Origin: Variovorax paradoxus
Lineage (GTDB): Bacteria; Pseudomonadota; Gammaproteobacteria; Burkholderiales; Burkholderiaceae_C
DNA: 64,000 nucleotides
NCBI RefSeq assembly: GCF_018614915.1
Contig: NZ_JAGGNU010000024.1
Coordinates: 124,001-188,000 of the forward strand
Direction: 5' to 3'
Shown here: one piece after another, positions 35,995-44,835 of the stretch
Layout: the number at the start of each line of letters is the position of its first letter
How positions within the stretch are numbered: the stretch's first letter is position 1
Notes under the pieces: model-generated
The model's database searches: none
What the model was told of the DNA's origin: nothing
What the model saw: the letters and a program-made list of their open reading frames with translations, nothing else
Position numbers and translations under genes: made by a program

Positions 35995-37697
35995 GGCGCA
36001 CTGCCTCCCGCTGGCGTGGTCGGGCCCGGGAGCTGCCGCGTGCCGAGCACGGCGTCGCGGTAGGCCGTGGGCGAGCGCAGGCCTTCGGCGGTGGCGGCGG
36101 CATGCCGCATGACCGGCTCGGCCGCGAGCGTCAGTGCGAGGCAAGCCGCCAGCAGCGCCGCCACCGGCAGCACCTCGAGCGCGGGCAGCGAGGGCATGGT
36201 CGCGTGCGGCTGCGTCCAGAAGTGGCGGATGCCGGTGCGGCTCAGGGCGATCAATGAAAGAAAACCCGAAATGATCAGGAGCGCCATGAAGGCTCCGCCC
36301 GCAGGCGTCACGCCCTGTTCCGCGCCGAGCATTCCGGCGAGCATCGCGAACTTGCCGATGAAGCCCGACAGCGGCGGCAGGCCGGCCAGCAGCAGCGTGC
36401 AGCCCATGAAGCTCAGGCCGAGAAATGCGACGCCGGCGGGAATGACGCGGCCGTAGAGCGCCTGCGCTTCATCGTCGAGGTTCACGTCGTCGAGCCGGCT
36501 CAGATCTTCCGAAAGAAAGGGCGCGTCGCCGGCTGCCTCGTGCGGGGCGACGCTCATGCCCGCGTTGCGCCAGCGCTCGATCATGTCGATCAGCAGGAAG
36601 AAGGCGCTGGCCGCCAAGGTGGAGCTCAGCAGATAGTAGAGTGCGCCGGCCCACAGGGCGGGCTGTCCGAGTCCGATCGCGGCCAGCAGCGTGCCGGCGG
36701 AGATCAGCACGCTGAAGCCCGCAAGATTCGACAGCCGCTGGGTGCCGACGATGCCGAGCGCACCGGTGAACAGGGTGGCCAGTCCGATCGCGACGAGTAC
36801 CGGCTGCCCGAACTGCGCCGAGGCGCCGGTGTCGGGGGCGAACAGCACGGTCCAGAGCCTGAGCACCGTGTAGACGCCGAGCTTGGTCAGGAGCGCGAAC
36901 ACCGCGCCCACCGGCGACACGGCGGCGCTGTAGGCCGGCACCAGCCAGAAATTGAGCGGCCAGGCGCCGGCCTTGGCGAAGAAGGCGGTCGCAAGGATGG
37001 CCGCGGCCGCATGCACCAGCCCGCGGTCGGCGGGCGCGAGCTGCGCGATGCGCACGCCGAGATCGGCCATGTTGAGTGTGCCGGTCACGCCGTAGAGCAG
37101 GGCGGCGCCCACCAGGAACAGCGAGGACGCGGCGAGATTGATGGCCACGTAGTGCAGGCCGGCCTGTACGCGCAGCCGGCCGGAACCGTGCAGCAGCAGG
37201 CCGTAGGAAGCGGCGAGCATCACCTCGAAGAAGACGAACAGGTTGAACAGGTCGCCCGTCAGGAAGGCGCCATTGAGCCCCATGAGCTGGAGCTGGAGCA
37301 GCGGATGGAAGTGCACGCCGGCGCGGTCCCAGCGCGAGGTGGAGTAGATCGAAGCCGCGAAGGCGATGACGCCGGTGAGTGCGACCATCATCGTCGAGAG
37401 GCGGTCGGCCACCAGCACGATGCCGAAGGGCGCGCGCCAGTTGCCGGGCAGGTAGACGCCGATCGAGCCGGCGCCGCTGCCGGTGTCGGCGGCATTGACC
37501 CAGCGCAGCAGCGCCAGCGCGGCCAGGAGCCCGACGAGGCCCGAGACCACGCTGAGGAAGGACTTGGTGCGCCGGCGCCGCTCGCCCAGCAGCAGCATCA
37601 GCGCGGCCGTGAACAGGGGCAGCAGGATGGGCACCGCCACCAGGTGCGGCATGCCGAGTTCGAGCAGCTGGTCGAGGAAGGCAAAGAGGCGCGTCAT
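35991..37697 (-). CDS. mrpD: Mrp cation/proton antiporter subunit D
   Basis: 568 residues, about 14 membrane helices, NuoN/MrpD family. The proton-translocating region includes FFEVMLAASYGLLLHG and the helix with AKAGAWPLNFWLVPAYSAA, whose Lys lies in the proton path as in complex I. A long hydrophilic insert near residues 395-430 (DEAQALYG) is unusual but common in PhaD-type proteins. It overlaps mrpC upstream and mrpE downstream by 4 bases each. Confidence 0.93.
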   Translation of the reverse strand: MTRLFAFLDQLLELGMPHLVAVPILLPLFTAALMLLLGERRRRTKSFLSVVSGLVGLLAALALLRWVNAADTGSGAGSIGVYLPGNWRAPFGIVLVADRLSTMMVALTGVIAFAASIYSTSRWDRAGVHFHPLLQLQLMGLNGAFLTGDLFNLFVFFEVMLAASYGLLLHGSGRLRVQAGLHYVAINLAASSLFLVGAALLYGVTGTLNMADLGVRIAQLAPADRGLVHAAAAILATAFFAKAGAWPLNFWLVPAYSAAVSPVGAVFALLTKLGVYTVLRLWTVLFAPDTGASAQFGQPVLVAIGLATLFTGALGIVGTQRLSNLAGFSVLISAGTLLAAIGLGQPALWAGALYYLLSSTLAASAFFLLIDMIERWRNAGMSVAPHEAAGDAPFLSEDLSRLDDVNLDDEAQALYGRVIPAGVAFLGLSFMGCTLLLAGLPPLSGFIGKFAMLAGMLGAEQGVTPAGGAFMALLIISGFLSLIALSRTGIRHFWTQPHATMPSLPALEVLPVAALLAACLALTLAAEPVMRHAAATAEGLRSPTAYRDAVLGTRQLPGPTTPAGGSAP

Positions 37698-38047
37698 TCC
37701 TGAAGCTCTCTTCGTTCTTCGCCATCCACGTGATCGGTGCCGGTGAGGCCGCGCGAGGCCAGCAGCACGACCAGGAACAGCGCGGTCATGGCGAAGCCGA
37801 TCACGATCGCCGTGAGCACCAGCGCCTGCGGCATCGGGTCGGCGGTGTTGGCCAGCGTGGCGGCGAAGCCCGGGATCAGCACCGGCTCGCTGTCGAGCTT
37901 GATGCGGCCCATGCTGAAGATGAACAGGTTCACCGCATAGGAGATCAGCGTCAGGCCCATGATCACCTGGAAGGTGCGCGGGCGCAGCAGCAGGTAGACG
38001 CCGGATCCCGTCAGTACGCCGATGGCGATGGCGAGCACGGCTTCCAT
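37694..38047 (-). CDS. mrpC: Mrp cation/proton antiporter subunit C
   Basis: 117 residues, NuoK-like with three membrane helices: GVYLLLRPRTFQVIMG, LISYAVNLFIFSMG and the conserved DPMPQALVLTAIVIGFA. The start overlaps the mrpA/B stop by one base (TGATG). Standard subunit of the antiporter. Confidence 0.94.
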   Translation of the reverse strand: MEAVLAIAIGVLTGSGVYLLLRPRTFQVIMGLTLISYAVNLFIFSMGRIKLDSEPVLIPGFAATLANTADPMPQALVLTAIVIGFAMTALFLVVLLASRGLTGTDHVDGEERRELQE

Positions 38048-40986
38048 CAGGCGGTGCCTTTCGCATGGGCAGCTGCGCGCTCGGCCTCTTTCTCCGTTTG
38101 CTCTTCGGCCCAGCGATGGCTGCGCACCGACTGGTGGGCCAGCGCCGTGAGGATCAGCATGGTCGCCCCCAGCACCAGCGCGAACACGCCGATGTCGAAA
38201 AACAAGGCGCTCGGCACATGCACCTCGCCGAGGAGCGGAAGCTGCAGGTGCGCAGTGTGCGTGGTGAGGAAGGGGTAGCCGAACAGCAGCGCGCCGGAGC
38301 CGGTGGCCAACGCGAGCAGCAGCCCGATGGCGATCCAGCGCCGAGGGTAGATGCGCAGGTGCTCCTCCACCCACTCGGTACCGGAGACGATGAACTGCAG
38401 CAGCAGTGCCACCGACATGACGAGCCCGGCGACGAAACCGCCGCCCGGCTGGTTGTGGCCGCGCATGAAGAAGTAGACCGACACCAGCGCCGACAGCGGC
38501 AGCAGCAGGCGCACCAGCACGGCCGGCACCATCAGGTAGCCGACGGCGGTGTCCATGGCGCGGCGCGGGTTCAGCAGGTCGCTGCTGCCGTCGTCGGGCT
38601 GGGCGCGCTGCTGCGCCGGCAGCGCCATGGATTCGGGCGCCGGCCGGAAGCGGCGCAGCAATGCGTAGACCGTCAGCGCCACGATGCCCAGTACGGTGAT
38701 TTCGCCGAAGGTGTCGAAGCCGCGGAAGTCCACCAGCATCACGTTGACCACGTTGGTGCCGCCGCCCTCGGGCAGGGCGCGCTCCAGGAAGAAGGGAGAA
38801 ATGCTTTGCGGAAATGGCCGCGTCATCAGGGTCCAGGCGAACGCGGCCATGCCGCAGCCTGCTGCGGCCGCGATCAGCAGATCGCGCCCGCGCCGGCCCC
38901 AGAGGCGGACCCGCATGCGCGCGGGCTGCGGCTTGGCGGTGCGCATCGGCAACCAGCGCAAGCCGAGCAGGATCAGTACCGTGGTCACGGTCTCGACCAC
39001 CAGCTGCGTGAGCGCGAGGTCGGGCGCCGAGAACCAGATGTAGGTGATGCAGCACACCAGGCCCGCGCCGGAGGCCAGCATCAGCGAGGCCAACCGGTGG
39101 AACTTGGCCTGCCAGGCTGCAGCCAATGCGCAGGCACAGCCGATCGCCCAGGTCATCGCGAACATGGCGGAGAAGGGCAGCAGCTCGCGCGTTCCACGCT
39201 CCGCGGGTGTGTGCCACAGCGATGCGGCCGCGCCGGCCACGGCGACGACGACCAGCAGCAGCAATTGCGTTTGCAGGCGCCGGGTGCCGAAGAACCGCCG
39301 GCTGCGCCGGCCGGCTTCGCTGAGCCGCGCGAGCAGGTTCTCGAAGACGCGCTGGCCGTCGAAGCGGTGCAGGAGCGGCGTGTATTCGAGCGCGCCGCGC
39401 GCACGGCCCTGCCGCTGCACCAGGTAGAGCCAGCCACCGCCCGCGAGCGCCACGAAGCTCATCAGGAGCGGCAGGTTGAAGCCGTGCCACACGGCCAGGC
39501 TGTAGTCGGGCAGCACGCCACCGACCACCGGCGTCGCCGCCGCGGCGAGGAAGGCACCCACCGACCAGGCCGGCGCCACGCCGACCACGAGACAGGCGAG
39601 CACCAGCAGCTCGACCGGCACGCGCATCCAGTGCGGCGGCTCGTGCGGCTGCCGCGGCACCGCGGCAGCCGGGGGCGGGCCGAAGAAGACGTCGAACACG
39701 AAGCGCGCCGAGTACGCGACGCTGAACACGCCGGCCAAGGTCGCGACGACCGGCAGGCTCCAGCTGACCCAGGGCGTGGCCTGGATGAACACGGTCTCGG
39801 CGAAGAACATCTCCTTGGAGAGGAAGCCGTTGAGCAGCGGCACGCCGGCCATCGAGGCGCTGGCGATGATCGCCAGCGTGCCGGTGATGGGCATCAGCCG
39901 AAGCAGGCCGCTCAGCTTGCGGATGTCGCGCGTGCCGCTCTCGTGGTCGATGATGCCGGCCGCCATGAACAGCGAGGCCTTGAAGGTCGCATGGTTCATC
40001 ACATGGAACACGGCAGCGACGGCGGCCAGCGGACTGTTGAGCCCGAGCAGCAGCGTGATGAGCCCGAGATGCGAGATGGTCGAGTAGGCCAGGAGCGACT
40101 TGAGGTCGCGCTGGAACATCGCGACGTAGCCGCCGAGGAGCAGCGTCGCGGCACCGGCGCCGCTCACGAGCCAGAACCAGGCCTCGGTCCCGGAGAGCGC
40201 CGGCCACAGGCGCGCCATCAGGAACACGCCCAGCTTCACCATGGTGGCCGAGTGCAGGTAGGCAGAGACCGGCGTGGGCGCGGCCATCGCGCGCGGCAGC
40301 CAGAAGTGGAACGGAAACTGCGCGCTCTTGGTGAAGGCGCCGAGCAGCACCAGCACCAGCACCAATGGATAGAGACGGTCGGCGCGGATCTGGTCGCCCG
40401 AGGCCAGCACCACGTCGAGCTCGTAGCTGCCGACGATGCGGCCGAGCACCAGCACGCCCGCGAGCAGGCACAGGCCACCGGCACCGGTGACGGTGAGCGC
40501 CATGCGCGCGCCGCGCCGCGCGTCGCGGCGGTGATGCCAGTAACCGATGAGCAGGAAGGAGAACAGGCTGGTGAGCTCCCAGAACAGCACCATCTGGATC
40601 AGGTTGCCCGAGAGCACCACGCCCACCATCGCGCCCATGAAGGCAAGGAAGAAGGCGAAGAAGCGCGGCACCGGGTCGGAAGGCGACATGTAGTAGCGCG
40701 CATAGAGCACCACCAGCGCGCCGATGCCGAGCACCAGCATGCAGAACAGCCATGCGAAGCCGTCCATGCGGAACACCAGGGTGAGGCCGAGCGCGGGCAG
40801 CCACTCGATCTCCGCGTGGATCACGTTGCCGTCGGCGAGCTGCGGAAAGAGCCATGCGGCTTGCAGCGCGCAGCCCAGCGCGACCAGGCCTGCCAGCGTC
40901 GACTCCCGGTTGCGCGCATTCGACGGCAGCAGGGCCGCGAGCACGCTGGCAACGAAGGGGAGCGCAACGAGGAGGACAAGGGGCAT
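38047..40986 (-). CDS. mrpA: Fused Mrp antiporter subunits A and B
   Basis: 979 residues. The N-terminal 700 residues are the NuoL-like MrpA antiporter subunit (proton-path Lys in FTKSAQFPFHFWLP, then SATMVKLGVFL), followed by the MrpA C-terminal helices with SAPDLALTQLVVETVTT. The last 200 residues are the MrpB domain (GHNQPGGGFVAGL). The A-B fusion is typical of PhaAB-type systems of Proteobacteria. First gene of the operon, with ATG 40986. The complex extrudes Na+ or K+ in exchange for protons, for pH and salt tolerance. Confidence 0.94.
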   Translation of the reverse strand: MPLVLLVALPFVASVLAALLPSNARNRESTLAGLVALGCALQAAWLFPQLADGNVIHAEIEWLPALGLTLVFRMDGFAWLFCMLVLGIGALVVLYARYYMSPSDPVPRFFAFFLAFMGAMVGVVLSGNLIQMVLFWELTSLFSFLLIGYWHHRRDARRGARMALTVTGAGGLCLLAGVLVLGRIVGSYELDVVLASGDQIRADRLYPLVLVLVLLGAFTKSAQFPFHFWLPRAMAAPTPVSAYLHSATMVKLGVFLMARLWPALSGTEAWFWLVSGAGAATLLLGGYVAMFQRDLKSLLAYSTISHLGLITLLLGLNSPLAAVAAVFHVMNHATFKASLFMAAGIIDHESGTRDIRKLSGLLRLMPITGTLAIIASASMAGVPLLNGFLSKEMFFAETVFIQATPWVSWSLPVVATLAGVFSVAYSARFVFDVFFGPPPAAAVPRQPHEPPHWMRVPVELLVLACLVVGVAPAWSVGAFLAAAATPVVGGVLPDYSLAVWHGFNLPLLMSFVALAGGGWLYLVQRQGRARGALEYTPLLHRFDGQRVFENLLARLSEAGRRSRRFFGTRRLQTQLLLLVVVAVAGAAASLWHTPAERGTRELLPFSAMFAMTWAIGCACALAAAWQAKFHRLASLMLASGAGLVCCITYIWFSAPDLALTQLVVETVTTVLILLGLRWLPMRTAKPQPARMRVRLWGRRGRDLLIAAAAGCGMAAFAWTLMTRPFPQSISPFFLERALPEGGGTNVVNVMLVDFRGFDTFGEITVLGIVALTVYALLRRFRPAPESMALPAQQRAQPDDGSSDLLNPRRAMDTAVGYLMVPAVLVRLLLPLSALVSVYFFMRGHNQPGGGFVAGLVMSVALLLQFIVSGTEWVEEHLRIYPRRWIAIGLLLALATGSGALLFGYPFLTTHTAHLQLPLLGEVHVPSALFFDIGVFALVLGATMLILTALAHQSVRSHRWAEEQTEKEAERAAAHAKGTA

Positions 40987-41029
40987 CGCGATCGATTCTA
41001 TCGAGCGCCCCTCGGCGAAGGCGCTCGAA

Positions 41030-41407
41030 TCAGCCGGTGAACTGCTGCACCGTGCGGATGCCGAGCCAGGTGAGTGCCAGCGAGCCGCCGACATGCAGCG
41101 CTGCCGTGCCGAAGGCCAGCGCGAGCCGGTCCTGCATCAGCATCGCGACCACTTCGGCGGAGAAGCTGGAGAAGGTGGTGAGGCCCCCGAGGAAGCCGGT
41201 GATCAGCAGCAGGCGCCAGACCGGGTCGAGCTGCGGCATGGCCTGGAAGGTCGCGACCACGACGCCGACCAGGTAGCCGCCGATCAGGTTGGACGCGAGC
41301 GTGCCCAAGGGCAGCGAGCCGGCGGACGTGAGCCAGAGATTGAGGCCCCAGCGGCACAGCGCCCCGATTGAAGCGCCTGCGCAGATGGCGAGGATGTGAA
41401 TGGGCAT
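41030..41407 (-). CDS. crcB: Fluoride ion channel CrcB/Fluc
   Basis: 125 residues, four membrane helices. Family landmarks are [26 protein letters not shown] (with the conserved Asn) and [10 protein letters not shown], which forms the fluoride path and central Na+ site. It exports toxic fluoride as a dual-topology dimer. It starts 5 bases downstream of dctM, so it is probably read on the TRAP transcript. There is no room for a fluoride riboswitch between them. Confidence 0.93.
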   Translation of the reverse strand: MPIHILAICAGASIGALCRWGLNLWLTSAGSLPLGTLASNLIGGYLVGVVVATFQAMPQLDPVWRLLLITGFLGGLTTFSSFSAEVVAMLMQDRLALAFGTAALHVGGSLALTWLGIRTVQQFTG

Positions 41408-41412
41408 GCCGC

Positions 41413-42714
41413 TCAAGGAGCCATCTGCTGCGGCAGCCAAGTCACCAACTGGGGAGCGAAGTAGATGATCAGCACCGCCGCGACCATGAGAAGGAACATG
41501 GGCAGGGTCACGCGCGCGATGTAGAGGAGGTCCCTGCCCGTCATGCCCTGCAGCACGAAGAGGTTGAAGCCTACCGGCGGCGTGATCTGAGCCATCTCGA
41601 CCACCAGCACGACAAAGATGCCGAACCACAAGGGGTCGATGCCTGCGGCCAACACGGTCGGCATGATCACGCCCATGGTCAGCACAACCATCGAGATGCC
41701 GTCGAGGAAGCAGCCCAGCACGATGTAGAAGATGGCCAGCATGACGATCAGCTGGAACTTCGACAGGCCGAGCGAGCCGATCCATTCGGCCAGATGCCGG
41801 GGCAGGCCGATGTAGCCCATCGCGAGCGTCAGGAAGGCCGCCCCCGCAAGGATCAGGGCCATCATGCAATAGAGCCGGGTGGCGCCCAGCAGCGATTCTT
41901 TGAAGGTGCTCCAGTTGAGTGAGCCCTGCAGCGCAGAGATGATCAGGGATCCGACCACGCCGACGGCGGCCGCTTCGGTGGCTGTGGCCAAGCCCGAGTA
42001 GATCGATCCGAGCACCGCGAGGATCAACACCGCCACCGGGATCAGGCTCATCGAGGCGCGCACTTTGTCGATGAAAGACATCGCAGCGTCGGGGGGCGGC
42101 ACGCGTTCTGGACGAATCAGCGCCCACGCGGCGATATAGCCAGAGAACAGTGCGGCGAGCAGAATGCCGGGCACCACGCCTGCGATGAACAGCTTGGCGA
42201 TCGACACGTCGGCACTGACGCCGTACACGATCATGATGATCGACGGCGGGATGAGCAACCCCAGCGTCCCCGCGCCGGCGAGCGTGCCGATCACCATGTC
42301 GTCGGGGTAGCCGCGCTGCTTCAGTTCCGGCAGCGTCATCTTGCCGATCGTTGCGCAGGTGGCGGCGCTCGAACCCGACACCGCCGCGAACACTGCGCAG
42401 CCGACGACGTTGGTGTGCAGCAGCCGTCCCGGCAGTTTCTGCATCCAGGGCGCGAGGCCCTTGAACATGTCCTGCGACAGCTTGGTGCGGAACAGGATCT
42501 CTCCCATCCACAGGAACAGTGGCAGCGCGGTCAGGGTCCATCCGGATGCCGAGCCCCAGATCGTCACTGCCATCGCGTCGCCTGCCGGACGGGCCGAGAA
42601 CAGCTGCATGCCGATCCAGGCCACGCCCGAGAGCGTCAGGCCGATCCATACGCCACTGCCGAGAATCAGGAAGAGGCAGAGGATCAGCAAGCCGGCAACG
42701 GCAACATCATTCAT
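41413..42714 (-). CDS. dctM: TRAP transporter large membrane subunit
   Basis: 433 residues, about 12 membrane helices, DctM/YgiK family: [23 protein letters not shown] (the family loop), [13 protein letters not shown], and C-terminal [16 protein letters not shown]. It moves the substrate with sodium across the inner membrane. It overlaps dctQ by 8 bases. The transported acid cannot be deduced from sequence alone. Confidence 0.93.
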   Translation of the reverse strand: MNDVAVAGLLILCLFLILGSGVWIGLTLSGVAWIGMQLFSARPAGDAMAVTIWGSASGWTLTALPLFLWMGEILFRTKLSQDMFKGLAPWMQKLPGRLLHTNVVGCAVFAAVSGSSAATCATIGKMTLPELKQRGYPDDMVIGTLAGAGTLGLLIPPSIIMIVYGVSADVSIAKLFIAGVVPGILLAALFSGYIAAWALIRPERVPPPDAAMSFIDKVRASMSLIPVAVLILAVLGSIYSGLATATEAAAVGVVGSLIISALQGSLNWSTFKESLLGATRLYCMMALILAGAAFLTLAMGYIGLPRHLAEWIGSLGLSKFQLIVMLAIFYIVLGCFLDGISMVVLTMGVIMPTVLAAGIDPLWFGIFVVLVVEMAQITPPVGFNLFVLQGMTGRDLLYIARVTLPMFLLMVAAVLIIYFAPQLVTWLPQQMAP

Positions 42715-43213
42715 GGCGCAGCGCCTCTGCGTTCGTTTTCAGCGGACGGCCGTTCCACTCGACAACGAACTCATCGACCGCCGCGATGGCGAACACGAGC
42801 GCGCCTATGGCCATGCTGAGCTGCGGCAGCCACAGCGGCGTCGCATCATTGCCGGTGGAGATGTCGTCGTAGGCGTGCGATTGCCAGGCCAGGCGGATGC
42901 TGTAGAAGGCGAACAGCGCCGCGAGCAGAGCGCCTGCGCCGGTCGCCCATCGCTCGAGCCATCGACGAGCGCCGGCAGGTAGACCGCCGAGCACCAGCGT
43001 GACCCGAATGTGCTCGCCGCGCTTCAAGGTGTGCGCAAGCGCCAGGAAACCGCTGCCGGCCATGAGATAGCCGGCGTAGGCGTCGATGCCCGGGACGTTG
43101 AAATGAAGCTGCCGGCTGACGATCGACAGCAGCACCGCCACGAGCAGACCGACCAGGAAAAGCGCCGCCAGAGCGGCGGCGCTGTCGTAGAGAAAATCGA
43201 GTGTCTTGCGCAT
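42707..43213 (-). CDS. dctQ: TRAP transporter small membrane subunit
   Basis: 168 residues with four membrane helices. DctQ features are VDAYAGYLMAGSGFLALAHTLKRGEHIRV (the conserved GEHIRV turn) and the C-terminal FVVEWNGRPL. It pairs with DctM. It lies 18 bases after dctP and overlaps dctM. Confidence 0.92.
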   Translation of the reverse strand: MRKTLDFLYDSAAALAALFLVGLLVAVLLSIVSRQLHFNVPGIDAYAGYLMAGSGFLALAHTLKRGEHIRVTLVLGGLPAGARRWLERWATGAGALLAALFAFYSIRLAWQSHAYDDISTGNDATPLWLPQLSMAIGALVFAIAAVDEFVVEWNGRPLKTNAEALRHE

Positions 43214-43231
43214 TGCAGGCCGTCGCTCGCC

Positions 43232-44200
43232 CTACATCTTCTTGTAGGCGTCGACCACTGCCTGTCCTTCGGGACCAGCTTTCTCGAGCCATTCCTTGAG
43301 CATCGTATCGCCGACCTTCTTCATGTCGGTCTTCAGTTGAGCCGAGGGGGCGTGTACCGTCATGCCATTCTTCTTCAGCAGCTCGAGATACTCGGTGTTC
43401 TTCTTCTTCGAGACCTCCCAGCCACGCTTCTCCGCATCGGCACCAGCCTTCAACAGCGCATCCTGAGCAGGCTTGTCGAGCGCATCGAAGGCTTTCTTGT
43501 TGATGAGGACGGCGTTCTTTGGCAACCATGCCTGCGTGTCGTAGAAGTTCTTGATGTATTCGTAGGTCTTGGTGTCGTAGCCTGTCGATCCCGAGGACAT
43601 GTAAGACTCGATCACGCCGGTGGCCATGGCCTGGGAGAGTTCGGCTTGCTGTACGGTCACGGGCTGGGCGCCGACCAATTCGCCGATGCGGGCAGTGGCC
43701 GGGCTGTACGCCCGCCATTTCACTCCCTTGAGATCGGCCGCCGAGGCGATTTCCTTCTTGACGAAGATGCCCTGCGGAGGCCATGCCACGGAATAGAGAA
43801 GCATCATTCCCTGCTCGGCCAGCTTCTTCTCCAGAACCGGCTTCTGCGCCTGGTACAGCTTCCACGCGGCGTCGTAGCTGTCAGCCAGGAACGGGATGCC
43901 GTCGGCGCCGAACATCTGCCACTCGTTTTGGTAGTTGACGAGCAGGATCTCACCCATCTGCGCCTGCCCACCCTGCACCGCGCGCTTGATCTCCGGTGCC
44001 TTGAACAGGGCTGCGTTCGCGTGAACCGTGATCTTGAGCTTGCCGTTGCTCGCCTTGTCGACATCGCTGGCGAACTGGGTGATGTTTTCGGTGTGGAAGT
44101 TGGTCGCCGGGTAGGCGGTGGGCAGGTCCCACTTGGTTTGCGCGAAGGCTGCTGCGCCGAGGGTCAGGCCAGCGAGGGCAATGCCGAACTTGTGATTCAT
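43232..44200 (-). CDS. dctP: TRAP transporter periplasmic substrate-binding protein
   Basis: 322 residues. A signal peptide ends at AFA-QT (about residue 20). The DctP domain includes LPTAYPATNFHTENITQFA, RAVQGGQAQMGEIL and the selectivity-helix region with WRAYSPATARIGELVGAQPV (the conserved Arg that contacts a ligand carboxylate). It captures an organic acid in the periplasm for the membrane pair. RBS GGAGAG precedes ATG 44200. Confidence 0.93.
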   Translation of the reverse strand: MNHKFGIALAGLTLGAAAFAQTKWDLPTAYPATNFHTENITQFASDVDKASNGKLKITVHANAALFKAPEIKRAVQGGQAQMGEILLVNYQNEWQMFGADGIPFLADSYDAAWKLYQAQKPVLEKKLAEQGMMLLYSVAWPPQGIFVKKEIASAADLKGVKWRAYSPATARIGELVGAQPVTVQQAELSQAMATGVIESYMSSGSTGYDTKTYEYIKNFYDTQAWLPKNAVLINKKAFDALDKPAQDALLKAGADAEKRGWEVSKKKNTEYLELLKKNGMTVHAPSAQLKTDMKKVGDTMLKEWLEKAGPEGQAVVDAYKKM

Positions 44201-44319
44201 GGGCTCTCCAGAACGTACGAAAGTAAAAATGGCGACGGCGAGCATACGTGCAAATATCGGGCCATCGCGTGGGGCTTTCCCCTGCCGACGCCGCAATGCA
44301 GAGGCTTCCGGCACGAATG

Positions 44320-44344
44320 AAAAAAGCCGCCCTGGGGCGGCTTT
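44320..44344 (-). terminator. Intrinsic terminator downstream of the ComEA-like gene
   Basis: On the minus strand GCCGCC, a CCAG loop and GGCGGC form a 6-bp GC stem (extended by flanking A-T pairs) followed by six T. It stands 38 bases after the ComEA-like stop and separates it from the TRAP operon. Confidence 0.85.
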
Positions 44345-44381
44345 CGATCAGCGCGGGAACAACACCGCGGTGGAGGGTGGA

Positions 44382-44708
44382 TCAGGGCTTGGCGTCGGCC
44401 TTCTTGGCGGTACCGTCGGCCTTCTTGGCCTCAGCCTTCGCAACCGTGGCCGCCGGGGCCGCAGCGCCTGTGAAGGCTTGCCCGTTGACGGTGAGTCCTT
44501 CGGCCGACAGCTTGGTGGCCGCCTTTTCCTTCACGCCCTTGACCCGGCTCATGAGGTCCGGCCAGTCCTTGAACGCGCCTTGCTTGCGTGCTTCGATGAT
44601 GCGCTTGGAGAGCGCGGGGCCTACGCCCCTGAGGGCATCGAGTTCCGCATCGGTCGCCTTGTTGACATCGACTGCTGCAAAGGAAGCGGTCGCAACCAGC
44701 ATGGCCAT
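44382..44708 (-). CDS. ComEA-like helix-hairpin-helix protein, N-terminus probably frameshifted
   Basis: 108 residues as read from ATG 44708. The helix-hairpin-helix DNA-binding domain is complete: VDVNKATDAELDALRGVGPALSKRII and DLMSRVKGVKEKAATKL, then a Lys/Ala tail. The N-terminus MAMLVATASFAA is a truncated signal peptide without basic residues or a ribosome site. In the next frame, ATG 44719 has an AGGGA site upstream and reads MLK-Ser. Adding one base after 44709 would give MLKSMAMLVATASFAA, a normal signal peptide. So a one-base deletion (natural or a sequencing error) is likely. Exported DNA-binding protein, possibly for DNA uptake. Confidence 0.75.
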   Translation of the reverse strand: MAMLVATASFAAVDVNKATDAELDALRGVGPALSKRIIEARKQGAFKDWPDLMSRVKGVKEKAATKLSAEGLTVNGQAFTGAAAPAATVAKAEAKKADGTAKKADAKP

Positions 44709-44835
44709 GACTTCAGCATTGTGAATTTCCCTGACATTGTTGTGAAAGAGACGCCGTGGCGTCCCGCTGCTCGCGGATTGCGCGCAGCGCGGCGTTCAAC
44801 GACGGCAGTCGCGCTGCGGTTGACGCCGTTCGTCG

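Noticed and set aside
38065..41040. Open frame of nearly 1000 codons on the plus strand opposite mrpA/B
   Set aside because: Composition is dominated by His/Arg/Glu/Gln from antisense reading of membrane-protein codons, and the minus-strand gene is certain.
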